Under the pieces are notes generated by a model. The model saw only the letters and a program-made list of their open reading frames with translations. It had not been told where the DNA came from and searched no databases. Positions 1 through 5,515 of a stretch of 5,515 nt of DNA are shown piece after piece. The first letter of the stretch is position 1. Every line of letters begins with the position of its first letter. The DNA lies in assembly GCA_934339215.1 (NCBI GenBank), contig CAKRHU010000126.1:1-5515 (forward strand). Reading direction: 5' to 3'. Source of the DNA: an uncultured Lacticaseibacillus sp. Lineage in GTDB: Bacteria > Bacillota > Bacilli > Lactobacillales > Lactobacillaceae. The position numbers were made by a program, and so were the translations under genes.

Positions 1-28
1 CATCTCTCGTGACCGGCCGGCTCCAGAA

Positions 29-96
29 ATCGGCACAAACCACCGATGTTCTTTTGCCTAAATTTCGAGCCAAGAAAACCGCTTGTCTTGAAATTT
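29..96. repeat. Two adjacent intergenic hairpins, the second long and strong
   Basis: Two inverted repeats lie in non-coding sequence left of the operon. The first pairs ATCGG (29-33) with CCGAT (43-47) around a 9-base loop. The second pairs AAATTTCGAGCCAAG (60-74) with CTTGTCTTGAAATTT (82-96) around a 7-base loop (AAAACCG). Of its 15 positions, 13 are Watson-Crick, one is G-T and one is a mismatch. Neither is followed directly by a T tract on either strand, so a classical intrinsic terminator is not supported. The CCGGCCGG palindrome at 13-20 adds to the symmetric character of the region. The upstream gene is outside the window, so a role at its 3' end cannot be excluded. A dispersed intergenic repeat is my preferred reading. 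Pairing is seen directly; function is unknown. Confidence 0.55.
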
Positions 97-111
97 GCCT
101 GAAATAATAGT

Positions 112-175
112 TAAGCCAGAAACCCGCTGGCGCTCACAGATTTTCGGGTCGTAAGGCTTATTGGCATAGCTAACT
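112..175. repeat. Hairpin-forming intergenic element, left copy
   Basis: This segment can fold in two mutually exclusive ways. One is a local hairpin, GCCAG (115-119) with CTGGC (127-131), with a 7-base loop AAACCCG that resembles the loop of the hairpin at 60-96. The other pairs TAAGCC (112-117) with GGCTTA (155-160) and, inside it, ACCCG (122-126) with CGGGT (145-149). Parts of it resemble the intergenic region after the operon: CACAGATTTTCG (135-146) against CACAAATTTTCG (4101-4112), GCTGGCG (126-132) against GCTAGCG (4085-4091), and ATAGCT (166-171) against 4131-4136, in the same order. I read it as a diverged copy of an intergenic repeat lying directly upstream of the first gene. A regulatory leader is the alternative. 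Confidence 0.4.
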
Positions 176-195
176 GGGAGATTAAACGTACACTT

Positions 196-1089
196 ATGCT
201 ACCGGACATCATTATCGGAAAATATGATAGAGAGGTGAACCTCATCAAACATTTATGGCAAAATCTGGCCACAATCTTAGTCGTTGCGCTGTTAGCGTTT
301 GGCGGCTGGCAACTGTTTGGCCCTAAAGTCGAACCCACGCGCTTAGCTGGCGTGACGACAAAAGTGAAACATTTGAATGTCGTCGGAGTCGGAGATTCGT
401 TGACCCATGGTGTCGGGGATGCCACCGATTCTGGCGGGTATGTCGAATTGATCAAGCGGGATTTGGAACAAAGCGGCGATTATACGGTCACGACGGCAAA
501 CTTCGGCGTCACTGGTAACACCGCGCCGCAAGTGCAACATCGCCTTGACGCTCAACCTAAAATGCAAAAGGCCGTCAAGCATGCGAATGTGATCACACTG
601 ACCGTTGGCGGGAATGATTTAATGGCGGTTTTGCAGAAGCATTTTTTTGATATGACGGCAAAAGATGTGGCCAACGGGAATGCTCAGTTTCAAAAACGCC
701 TGTTGAAGTTGGTGAAAACCTTGCGTGCAGATAATCCTGATGCGCCGATTTATGTGTTTGGGATCTATAATCCGTTTTACGTGTATTTCCCGAATTTAAC
801 GGCAATGACCACCAGTGTCCAAAAGTGGAATTCAGGCACGAAGCAAACTTTGACTAAAGTCGATCACGCTTATTACGTCGATATTGATTCAGTGCTGACC
901 AAAGGTAATACCAGTGATAAGTCCAAAGCGACCAAAAAGGCCTTAAAAGATGCCGTTAACGGCGACAGTAGTGCCAATCCGTTGATTTTCACGCAAGATC
1001 ATTTCCATCCTAACAATGCCGGGTATGCGCAAATGACCAAACAGTTGTGGCAAGTGATGGCAAAAACCAAGAATCAATGGGAGCGATAA
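196..1089 (+). CDS. ypmR: SGNH/GDSL-family hydrolase (YpmR-like lipase/esterase), membrane-anchored
   Basis: Predicted serine esterase or lysophospholipase-type hydrolase of the SGNH/GDSL family, tethered to the outer face of the membrane. Numbered from the ATG at 196 (297 aa), a hydrophobic segment spans about residues 24-41. Block I is GDSLT with nucleophile Ser68, block II is NFGVTGNT (102-109, oxyanion Gly), block III is GGND (138-141, Asn140), and block V is DHFHP with Asp268 and His271. The catalytic set is therefore complete. The next gene is ypmS, the same pairing as in Bacillus, which supports the YpmR assignment. The start is uncertain: GGGAG (176-180) lies 15 bases before the ATG, too far to be ideal, and the 13-codon extension uses CTA, GGA and AGA, codons that look uncommon here. 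GTG at 235 would begin right at the membrane segment. The natural substrate is unknown. Confidence 0.9.
   Translation: MLPDIIIGKYDREVNLIKHLWQNLATILVVALLAFGGWQLFGPKVEPTRLAGVTTKVKHLNVVGVGDSLTHGVGDATDSGGYVELIKRDLEQSGDYTVTTANFGVTGNTAPQVQHRLDAQPKMQKAVKHANVITLTVGGNDLMAVLQKHFFDMTAKDVANGNAQFQKRLLKLVKTLRADNPDAPIYVFGIYNPFYVYFPNLTAMTTSVQKWNSGTKQTLTKVDHAYYVDIDSVLTKGNTSDKSKATKKALKDAVNGDSSANPLIFTQDHFHPNNAGYAQMTKQLWQVMAKTKNQWER
225..247 (+). promoter_or_regulatory. Small hairpin containing a Shine-Dalgarno-like sequence near the ypmR start
   Basis: GAGG (232-235) pairs with CCTC (240-243) around a TGAA tetraloop, and TGAT (225-228) pairs with ATCA (244-247) after a 3-base bulge. The AGAGGTGA sequence (231-238), the best Shine-Dalgarno match near the start of ypmR, lies inside it and overlaps the alternative GTG start at 235. 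If initiation is at GTG 235 or just downstream, this structure could mask it. If initiation is at ATG 196, the hairpin is only coding sequence. The pairing is seen; the regulatory role is inference. Confidence 0.3.
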
Positions 1090-1091
1090 CG

Positions 1092-1727
1092 ATGACACGA
1101 CAAAAACAAAATGAGGCAAAATCGACTAGTCCAAAAAAAGCCATCAACTGGTGGCGTTGGGCGACGTTGATCTTATTGGGCTTGATTTTAGGCTCAGGGA
1201 TTTGGTTCACGGCCAAGATCTTGACGCCATACAACGATCAAATCACGCAAAGTGCTGACGTTGATGACTCACAACCTGCATTTTCCGTTCAATTGACGAA
1301 ACGCCAAGTCAATCACATCGTTGACTACTATTTAAACGATTATTTAAAAGATTCCAAAATTAAATACACGCTGACAGTCGGGGACTCGGCAGTGCTCGGC
1401 GGTCACTTCAAATTCTTCGGTGCGACGATCAAATTCGGACTCCAGTTTGACCCGCTAGTGCGCGCCAATGGGGATGTCGAGCTCCAAGCTACCAAGCTCA
1501 ATATTGGCAGCTTACCGGTACCGATTTCTTATGTGCTCAATTATGTTGGCCACAGCTATAAATTACCTAGCTGGGTCAAACTCAATAGCTCAAAAGAAAC
1601 GGTTGTGTTAAAATTGAGCAAATTCAAACTGCAAAATGGCATGAAACTAAAAGCGACGAAAATCGATTTACCCAACGATGATATCGACTTTTCAGTGTAC
1701 CTGCCAAGCAGCTCAACAAAGGACTGA
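1092..1727 (+). CDS. ypmS: YpmS family protein (DUF2140), membrane-anchored
   Basis: A 211-aa protein of the YpmS/DUF2140 family, widespread in Firmicutes and of unknown biochemical function. A short basic N-terminus (MTRQKQ...KK) precedes one hydrophobic segment at about residues 21-44, so the rest should be extracytoplasmic. The family-like core includes QLTKRQVNHIVDYYL (67-81), GGHFKFFGATIKFGLQFDP (103-121) and NIGSLPVPISYVLNYV (137-152), then KLPSWVKL. The reading frame is open further upstream, but ATG 1092 is chosen because GGGAG (1079-1083) sits 8 bases before it and the start lies 2 bases after the ypmR stop; earlier ATGs would overlap ypmR. The Shine-Dalgarno sequence lies in the last codons of ypmR, which suggests translational coupling. 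The fixed pairing with the lipase hints at a shared envelope or lipid-related role, which is inference. Confidence 0.9.
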   Translation: MTRQKQNEAKSTSPKKAINWWRWATLILLGLILGSGIWFTAKILTPYNDQITQSADVDDSQPAFSVQLTKRQVNHIVDYYLNDYLKDSKIKYTLTVGDSAVLGGHFKFFGATIKFGLQFDPLVRANGDVELQATKLNIGSLPVPISYVLNYVGHSYKLPSWVKLNSSKETVVLKLSKFKLQNGMKLKATKIDLPNDDIDFSVYLPSSSTKD

Positions 1728-1733
1728 TTTGAA

Positions 1734-2246
1734 ATGAAAGAAACTGCAATTTTTGCTGGCGGCTGTTTTTGGTGCATGGTCGAACCGTTTGAGACCCAAC
1801 CTGGGATCTTGAATGTGGTTTCCGGCTATACTGGCGGCCATGTCGCCAATCCGACTTACGAACAAGTCAAAAGCCACACCACTGGCCATACGGAAGCCGT
1901 TGAGATTACCTTTGATCCTGACATCATCACCTATGCGCAACTGGTTGAGATCTATTGGCAACAAACCGATCCCACTGATGCCATGGGCCAATTCCAAGAT
2001 CGCGGTGACAATTATCGTCCCGTGATTTACGTGGCCAACGCTGAACAACGCGCCATTGCAGCGGCTTCTAAGAAAGCTTTGGAAGCTAGCGGGCGATTTG
2101 ATCACCCAATCGTCACCCAAATCGTGGATGCGTCAACGTTTTATCCAGCAGAAGAAGAACATCAAGAATTCTATCAACACAACCCGCGGCGCTATGCCCA
2201 AGAACATGCGCAACGCCAAACGTTTATTGACGAGAATTGGCAGTAG
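1734..2246 (+). CDS. msrA: Peptide-methionine (S)-S-oxide reductase MsrA
   Basis: Cytoplasmic repair enzyme that reduces the S epimer of methionine sulfoxide, free or in proteins, using thioredoxin-type reductant. The 170-aa length fits a minimal MsrA. The signature GCFWC places the catalytic Cys at 11, with Phe12 and Trp13 forming the methyl pocket. Tyr42, Glu54, Asp89 and Tyr94 match the E. coli active-site residues Tyr82, Glu94, Asp129 and Tyr134 with a constant offset of 40. GYTGG (31-35) and [10 protein letters not shown] (49-58) are also typical. The only other Cys is Cys14 of the CFWC motif; the C-terminal recycling cysteines of E. coli MsrA are absent, so Cys14 probably acts as resolving residue. 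AAAGGA (1718-1723) lies 10 bases before the ATG, at the end of ypmS. No msrB partner is in the window. Confidence 0.97.
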   Translation: MKETAIFAGGCFWCMVEPFETQPGILNVVSGYTGGHVANPTYEQVKSHTTGHTEAVEITFDPDIITYAQLVEIYWQQTDPTDAMGQFQDRGDNYRPVIYVANAEQRAIAAASKKALEASGRFDHPIVTQIVDASTFYPAEEEHQEFYQHNPRRYAQEHAQRQTFIDENWQ

Positions 2247-2263
2247 TTTGAAAGGAGTCGGGC

Positions 2264-2494
2264 ATGCGCCAGACCTTTTATCAATATTTAATGACCAAGC
2301 GCGATCCCAATGATCACGGCGAAATTGCCGGTTTTGCGCAAAACGCATTTTTAGACCACAGTTTTCCCAAGCAAGAAACAGATTTTGACGCACTCAGCAA
2401 TTACTTGGAACTCAACGGTAATTATTTGCAAAGCATGAGTGTGTTTGACGATGTCTGGCGCGAATACTTAGCGTCTGAACAGATCGGAGGATAA
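2264..2494 (+). CDS. yozE: YozE family small protein (YozE_SAM_like, DUF1250)
   Basis: A 76-aa, probably cytoplasmic protein that closely follows the Bacillus YozE pattern: FYQYL at the N-terminus, FAQNAFLDHSFPK (24-36), an Asp-rich linker, then SNYLELNGNYLQSM (45-58), FDDVW and a Tyr near the end. The family has a small helical, SAM-like fold and no established function. It has no signal peptide, no membrane segment and no cysteine. AAAGGAG (2251-2257) lies 6 bases before ATG 2264, a strong ribosome binding site, and the gene starts 17 bases after the msrA stop. Its position between msrA and the processing protease, with only 2 bases before the latter, makes it an operon member. The family call is firm; any role is unknown. 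Confidence 0.93.
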   Translation: MRQTFYQYLMTKRDPNDHGEIAGFAQNAFLDHSFPKQETDFDALSNYLELNGNYLQSMSVFDDVWREYLASEQIGG

Positions 2495-2496
2495 TT

Positions 2497-3924
2497 GTGG
2501 CAAAAAAACATTTACAAGTGCCTGCTTGGCTTTTAGCTGTCGGGATGAGTGTCACCTTAGTCGGTGGCGGTTTGATCGGCTATTATGCCCATGGCTTAAG
2601 AGATTCAGCAGTCGGCGTGTCTAGCGCCAATTTGCCAGCCGGCTTTGATAAAGTGTTAAGTACTTATGCAACGATTGAAAACAACTATTACAAATCCACC
2701 AGTAGCAAAAAGTTAGCCAATGGTGCGATCAAAGGCATGGTCAACTCATTAGGCGATCAATTCTCCACGTATTTGACCAATGATTCTAAATCAAGCCTTG
2801 ATTCCACGCTTTCGGCATCATTTGGTGGTATCGGCGCCACCGTTCAACAAGGCGACAACAAGTTGACCATTGAAGGCGTCATGGCCAATACGCCAGCCAA
2901 GAAAGCTGGCATGAAAACTGGTGATGTGCTGATCGCAGTCAATGGCAAAAACGTCGCCAAAGATGATGTGAACACTGCGGTTGAAAAGATCCGCGGTAAA
3001 ATTGGCACCACGGTGAAAGTTACCGTCAAACGCGATGGTAAAACCATGACTTTCTCAATGAAGCGTGCGAAGATCACCACGGATACCGTTGAAGGCAGCA
3101 TGTCTAAAACCAATAAAACCATCGGCATCATCACCATGGACACCTTCTCTGATCCAACCGCTAAGCAATTCGAAAGCACCGTCAAGAAGTTACGCAAACA
3201 AGGGGCCAAATCCTTTGTCTTAGATTTACGTGGCAACCCTGGTGGGGAATTGACCCAAGCCTTGGCGATCGCGTCTATGTGTTTGAAGAATGGCCAAACC
3301 ATTGTCAAAGTCCAAGATCGTACTGGTGCGGTCCAAACTTATAAAGCTGGCAAGAAATATGACAAAGGCTTTAAAGTAACGGAACCGATGGCCATTTTGA
3401 TCGATGGCAACTCTGCTTCTGCCTCTGAAATTTTGTCAGCCGCCTTGAATGAAAATAACAAAACCCCATTAGTCGGGGAACAAAGTTATGGCAAAGGTAC
3501 GGTGCAAAATGTCGCTTCAATGTCATCCAGTGCGGAATTGAAGTTGACCGTCGCCAAATGGCTGACACCAAATGGTACGTGGATCAACAAAAAAGGCCTC
3601 ACGCCAACGATCAAAGTCAAGTATCCAGACTACATGAACATCACCGCCTTTTCAGTGACTTCGATGAAGCTAGGGGATGAATCTGGCGACGTGAAGTCGT
3701 TGCAACAATTGTTGAAGGCTTTGGGCAACGATCCAAAGACTGAAAATGGGTATTACGGACCATCGACCCAAGCAGCCGTCAAAACGTTCCAATCTGCCCA
3801 TGGCTTAAGCGCTGACGGTACTGCCAATACTGCGACCTTGCAAGCCTTAGTGGCAGAACTTTCCACAAAGTATGCCGACGATGATCCGCAACTCAATGCG
3901 GCGGTCGAAGCATTAACCAAATAG
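2497..3924 (+). CDS. ctpA: S41 family carboxyl-terminal processing protease with PDZ and peptidoglycan-binding domains
   Basis: Membrane-tethered serine protease of the Ctp/Tsp family (475 aa), expected to trim or degrade envelope proteins from their C-termini. An N-terminal membrane segment spans about residues 9-30. The PDZ domain covers about 105-190, with the carboxylate-binding loop SFGGIGATV (108-116). The S41 core follows, with FVLDLRGNPGGEL (240-252), GNSASASE (304-311) and YGKGTVQ (331-337). The predicted Ser-Lys-Gln triad is Ser308, Lys333 and Gln337, matching Ser309/Lys334/Gln338 of Bacillus CtpB. A PG_binding_1-like domain occupies about 390-452 (GDVKSLQQLLKALG, GYYGPSTQAAVKTFQ), ahead of a short acidic tail. 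The start is GTG, chosen because CGGAGG (2485-2490) lies 6 bases upstream; the next candidate ATG would cut the membrane segment. The symbol is by family; ctpA versus ctpB orthology is not resolved. Confidence 0.95.
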   Translation: MAKKHLQVPAWLLAVGMSVTLVGGGLIGYYAHGLRDSAVGVSSANLPAGFDKVLSTYATIENNYYKSTSSKKLANGAIKGMVNSLGDQFSTYLTNDSKSSLDSTLSASFGGIGATVQQGDNKLTIEGVMANTPAKKAGMKTGDVLIAVNGKNVAKDDVNTAVEKIRGKIGTTVKVTVKRDGKTMTFSMKRAKITTDTVEGSMSKTNKTIGIITMDTFSDPTAKQFESTVKKLRKQGAKSFVLDLRGNPGGELTQALAIASMCLKNGQTIVKVQDRTGAVQTYKAGKKYDKGFKVTEPMAILIDGNSASASEILSAALNENNKTPLVGEQSYGKGTVQNVASMSSSAELKLTVAKWLTPNGTWINKKGLTPTIKVKYPDYMNITAFSVTSMKLGDESGDVKSLQQLLKALGNDPKTENGYYGPSTQAAVKTFQSAHGLSADGTANTATLQALVAELSTKYADDDPQLNAAVEALTK

Positions 3925-3935
3925 GTAACATCAGA

Positions 3936-3961
3936 GTCAGGCCAAATGGTCTGGCTTTTTT
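3936..3961 (+). terminator. Rho-independent terminator after the ctpA-like gene
   Basis: GTCAGGCC (3936-3943) pairs with GGTCTGGC (3948-3955) over 8 positions, two of them G-T, around the loop AAAT. Six T follow directly (3956-3961). It lies 11 bases after the TAG of the protease gene and probably ends the five-gene transcript. No matching run of A precedes the stem to suggest efficient bidirectional use. Confidence 0.88.
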
Positions 3962-3980
3962 ACTGCCCGCGCGATTGTTT

Positions 3981-4174
3981 GGGTTTTATACCCGCCACCA
4001 GGTGCCAGTGGTTTGGCTCCGTTTCAGTAATTTGAAATTAGGACTCCAGCTGGTCGCCGCGACATCGTAAGGGTCCTCAGGAAAGCTAGCGATATCAACC
4101 CACAAATTTTCGAACCGCTTGGCTATGGGTATAGCTGGCTAGACAATCGAAAACACCCTGTCGACGCCGGACAG
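3981..4174. repeat. Non-coding stretch with a string of small palindromes, right copy of the intergenic element
   Basis: I see no supported gene between the terminator and the promoter of the next gene. The stretch is dense in symmetric sequence: TAATTT-G-AAATTA (4028-4040), AGGACTC (4040-4046) with GGGTCCT (4071-4077) enclosing GTCG-CCG-CGAC (4053-4063), GCTAT-GGGT-ATAGC (4122-4135) inside an outer pair TTTTCGA (4107-4113) with TCGAAAA (4147-4153), and CTGTC with GACAG (4158-4174). It shares exact short words with the region before the operon: AACCGCTTG (4113-4121 and 77-85) and TCGTAAGG (4065-4072 and 149-156). The looser alignment of 4085-4140 with 126-175 is in the same order. I infer a diverged intergenic repeat; a structured RNA is the alternative. 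Confidence 0.42.
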
Positions 4175-4177
4175 CAA

Positions 4178-4208
4178 TTGCGGGAAAAGTGGGGATTTGT
4201 GTTACACT
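4178..4208 (+). promoter_or_regulatory. Probable extended -10 promoter for the SWIM/helicase gene
   Basis: TTGCGG (4178-4183) is a partial -35, followed after 19 bases by TACACT (4203-4208) as the -10. A TG one base upstream of the -10 (4200-4201) gives an extended -10, which can offset the long spacer. Transcription would start near 4215, giving a leader of only about 23 bases with the Shine-Dalgarno sequence in it. It is the best candidate between the upstream terminator and ATG 4238. Confidence 0.5.
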
Positions 4209-4237
4209 GAAAGTATTGAAAAAGTGAGGTCAGTCAG

Positions 4238-5515
4238 ATGTCAGATCGGAAAATGCCAAGTGTTATGTGGAGTCGCGGCAAGGCGATAGTGGCGGCACAC
4301 AAAGTGGAAATCATTGCCATTGATCCAGATTTGAAAGTGATTGAAGCACGCGTTTATGGCACGCATGCATACGATGTGATCGTTGGCATCCGCGCCAGCC
4401 AAGATAGTTGCAGCTGCCCATTTTTCCCAGATCATGGGTACTGTAAGCACATTGCCGCGGTGGAATTATACTTCAAGGCCCAAGGTCAATCCATCGAAGC
4501 TGCATTGGCGATTAATACCACCTTGCCACAACACGGCGATGCGTCACCAGGCGCGCGCTTTGTCGCTGGGTTAGATTTGCCAGAACCGCAATATTTTCAT
4601 GACTTGACCACAACGACTAAAGGCCAATTACTGCTCGAAGCTACCCTTGAGGTGCATCCTTATGTGGCATCTGACTGGACCAAAAAAGATCGTTTCTTCA
4701 TCAAATTACGACTAGCCAATGCATCAGATGGGCATTTCCTGGCGGTGCGCGATATGCAAGAATTCTTGACGGCTTATCACAATCATGATCGGCTCGCTTT
4801 AGCAGGGCACAAGCATGTGTTCAGTTTGTCACCGCAAGTGTTTGGGGAACCAGAGCGGCAGTTGATCGCGTTGTTAAGCAACACCCAACCCGTGGAGCAA
4901 GTGCGCTTGAGCGGCTCGGCGTCGGTGTATCGGCGCATGGCGATTTTAAATCCTGGGGACTTTGCGCGCGTCGTCAAGCCCATCAGTCAAATGGCACATG
5001 TGGTGTTTGTCAATTTGCATGACCAAACGCAAGACGATCACTTGAATGTTTTGCCCTTTGACGCCCAGTCTGCGTTGTTTGCTGGGCGAGTCACTAAAAT
5101 GGATACCGGTTACGAATTTACTTTTCATGAAGATTTTGATGCCGTGGTGGCCAGTGATGAATTGCTGATTCGCAGTAGCGATTTTTACCAGGCGACGACT
5201 GCCCAATTTGACTTGATTCAGCGCGTGCTGACGGAATTTTTTGTGGCACACGATGAGTTGCATTTGACGTTTGCGTTTGATGAGCGCGAAAGCTTGCGCC
5301 AGTTGGTGGCCTACTTACAACCTATCGCTATCATTGACATGCCAGAATTGATTAAAGCGCCGACAATGATACCGAAGTTTGATTTAGGCAAACATAAACA
5401 AAGCTTGGTTTTGCATCTGGCATTTGATTATGGCGATCAAGTGTTGACGCCGACTGAAGTGGTCAAGCGCGATGCCGCCTTGCGCAACTTGACGCAAGAA
5501 CGGCAAGCTCAAGCT
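4238..5515 (+). CDS. SWIM zinc-finger protein, N-terminal part of a probable SNF2-family helicase (cut by window edge)
   Basis: An open reading frame of 426 codons with no stop before the right edge, so only the N-terminal part is present. A SWIM zinc finger of the CxC...CxH type is clear: Cys58, Cys60, Cys69 and His71 (CSCPFFPDHGYCKH). These appear to be the only cysteines in the visible part. SWIM motifs at this position are typical of bacterial SNF2-type ATPases, in which a long helicase-associated region follows and the DEAD-like and helicase C domains come last. Those ATPase motifs would lie beyond the window, so the helicase assignment is inferred from the SWIM domain and the long following region. 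Start: ATG 4238 has GTGAGG (4224-4229) 8 bases upstream; a second ATG at 4253 has weaker support. It follows a terminator and has its own promoter, so it is a separate transcription unit, probably acting on DNA in the cytoplasm. Confidence 0.85.
   Translation, partial: MSDRKMPSVMWSRGKAIVAAHKVEIIAIDPDLKVIEARVYGTHAYDVIVGIRASQDSCSCPFFPDHGYCKHIAAVELYFKAQGQSIEAALAINTTLPQHGDASPGARFVAGLDLPEPQYFHDLTTTTKGQLLLEATLEVHPYVASDWTKKDRFFIKLRLANASDGHFLAVRDMQEFLTAYHNHDRLALAGHKHVFSLSPQVFGEPERQLIALLSNTQPVEQVRLSGSASVYRRMAILNPGDFARVVKPISQMAHVVFVNLHDQTQDDHLNVLPFDAQSALFAGRVTKMDTGYEFTFHEDFDAVVASDELLIRSSDFYQATTAQFDLIQRVLTEFFVAHDELHLTFAFDERESLRQLVAYLQPIAIIDMPELIKAPTMIPKFDLGKHKQSLVLHLAFDYGDQVLTPTEVVKRDAALRNLTQERQAQA

Noticed and set aside
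2..107. Two short open frames at the left edge (stops at 59-61 and 105-107) that could be the tail of an upstream gene
   Set aside because: They overlap each other, run through the two hairpins, and give peptides with no recognisable domain. They look like chance translation of an intergenic repeat, though the edge prevents certainty.
161..188. Possible promoter TTGGCA (161-166) with TAAACG (183-188) before the lipase gene
   Set aside because: The -35 is good but the -10 matches only three of six bases. Other pairs, such as TTGTCT with TAATAG (83-110), or TATGAT (223-228) lacking a -35, are no better. No promoter was called.
111..455. Minus-strand open frame of 114 codons
   Set aside because: It opposes the start of the well-supported lipase gene, has no domain signal and no convincing ribosome binding site.
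1047..1091. Upstream extension of the ypmS frame to ATG 1047 or 1077
   Set aside because: These starts would overlap the end of ypmR, and the Shine-Dalgarno spacing fits only ATG 1092.
2844..3308. Minus-strand open frame of 154 codons inside the protease gene
   Set aside because: It is a shadow of the PDZ and S41 coding sequence, whose motifs are intact in the + frame.
4040..4077. tRNA-like or T-box-like element
   Set aside because: The stems are too short and irregular for a tRNA, and no T-box core or specifier arrangement is visible.
4946..5263. Minus-strand open frame of 105 codons
   Set aside because: It is the antisense of the open SWIM-protein frame, which has its own ribosome binding site and zinc-finger motif.

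Overview
The window looks like a piece of a mid-GC Lactobacillaceae chromosome. The evidence is the gene content (YpmR-like lipase, YpmS, MsrA, YozE, C-terminal processing protease), strong AGGAGG-type ribosome binding sites, GTG as well as ATG starts, and protein sequences typical of lactobacilli. The Lacticaseibacillus group is a reasonable guess from base composition and protein style, but the genus cannot be fixed by reading alone. All genes lie on the + strand.

Layout: 1-195 is non-coding and rich in hairpins. From about 196 to 3924 five genes run as one tight operon: an SGNH/GDSL hydrolase (ypmR-like), a membrane-anchored YpmS/DUF2140 protein, peptide-methionine (S)-S-oxide reductase (msrA), a small YozE-family protein, and a secreted, membrane-anchored S41 carboxyl-terminal processing protease with PDZ and peptidoglycan-binding domains. 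Gaps between genes are 2, 6, 17 and 2 bases, and most starts have a clear Shine-Dalgarno sequence inside the end of the previous gene or in the short gap. An intrinsic terminator follows at 3936-3961. Positions 3962-4237 are again non-coding, with many small palindromes, and end in a probable promoter. That promoter drives a gene from 4238 that runs off the right edge. It encodes the N-terminal part of a SWIM zinc-finger protein, most likely a bacterial SNF2-family helicase.

How the genes fit together: three of the five operon products (lipase, YpmS, protease) carry an N-terminal membrane segment and should act at or outside the membrane. MsrA and YozE are predicted to be cytoplasmic. The set resembles the Bacillus ypmR-ypmS/msrA neighbourhood and reads as a conserved Firmicutes envelope-maintenance and protein-repair cluster, not an accessory or mobile island. 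I see no transposase, phage gene, CRISPR array, toxin-antitoxin pair, tRNA or rRNA.

The least explained material is non-coding. The two intergenic stretches flanking the operon share short related blocks and similar hairpins, as if they hold diverged copies of one intergenic repeat family. The translation start of the first gene is also unclear and sits in a small hairpin that includes its best Shine-Dalgarno-like sequence. I found no convincing new multi-gene system here.
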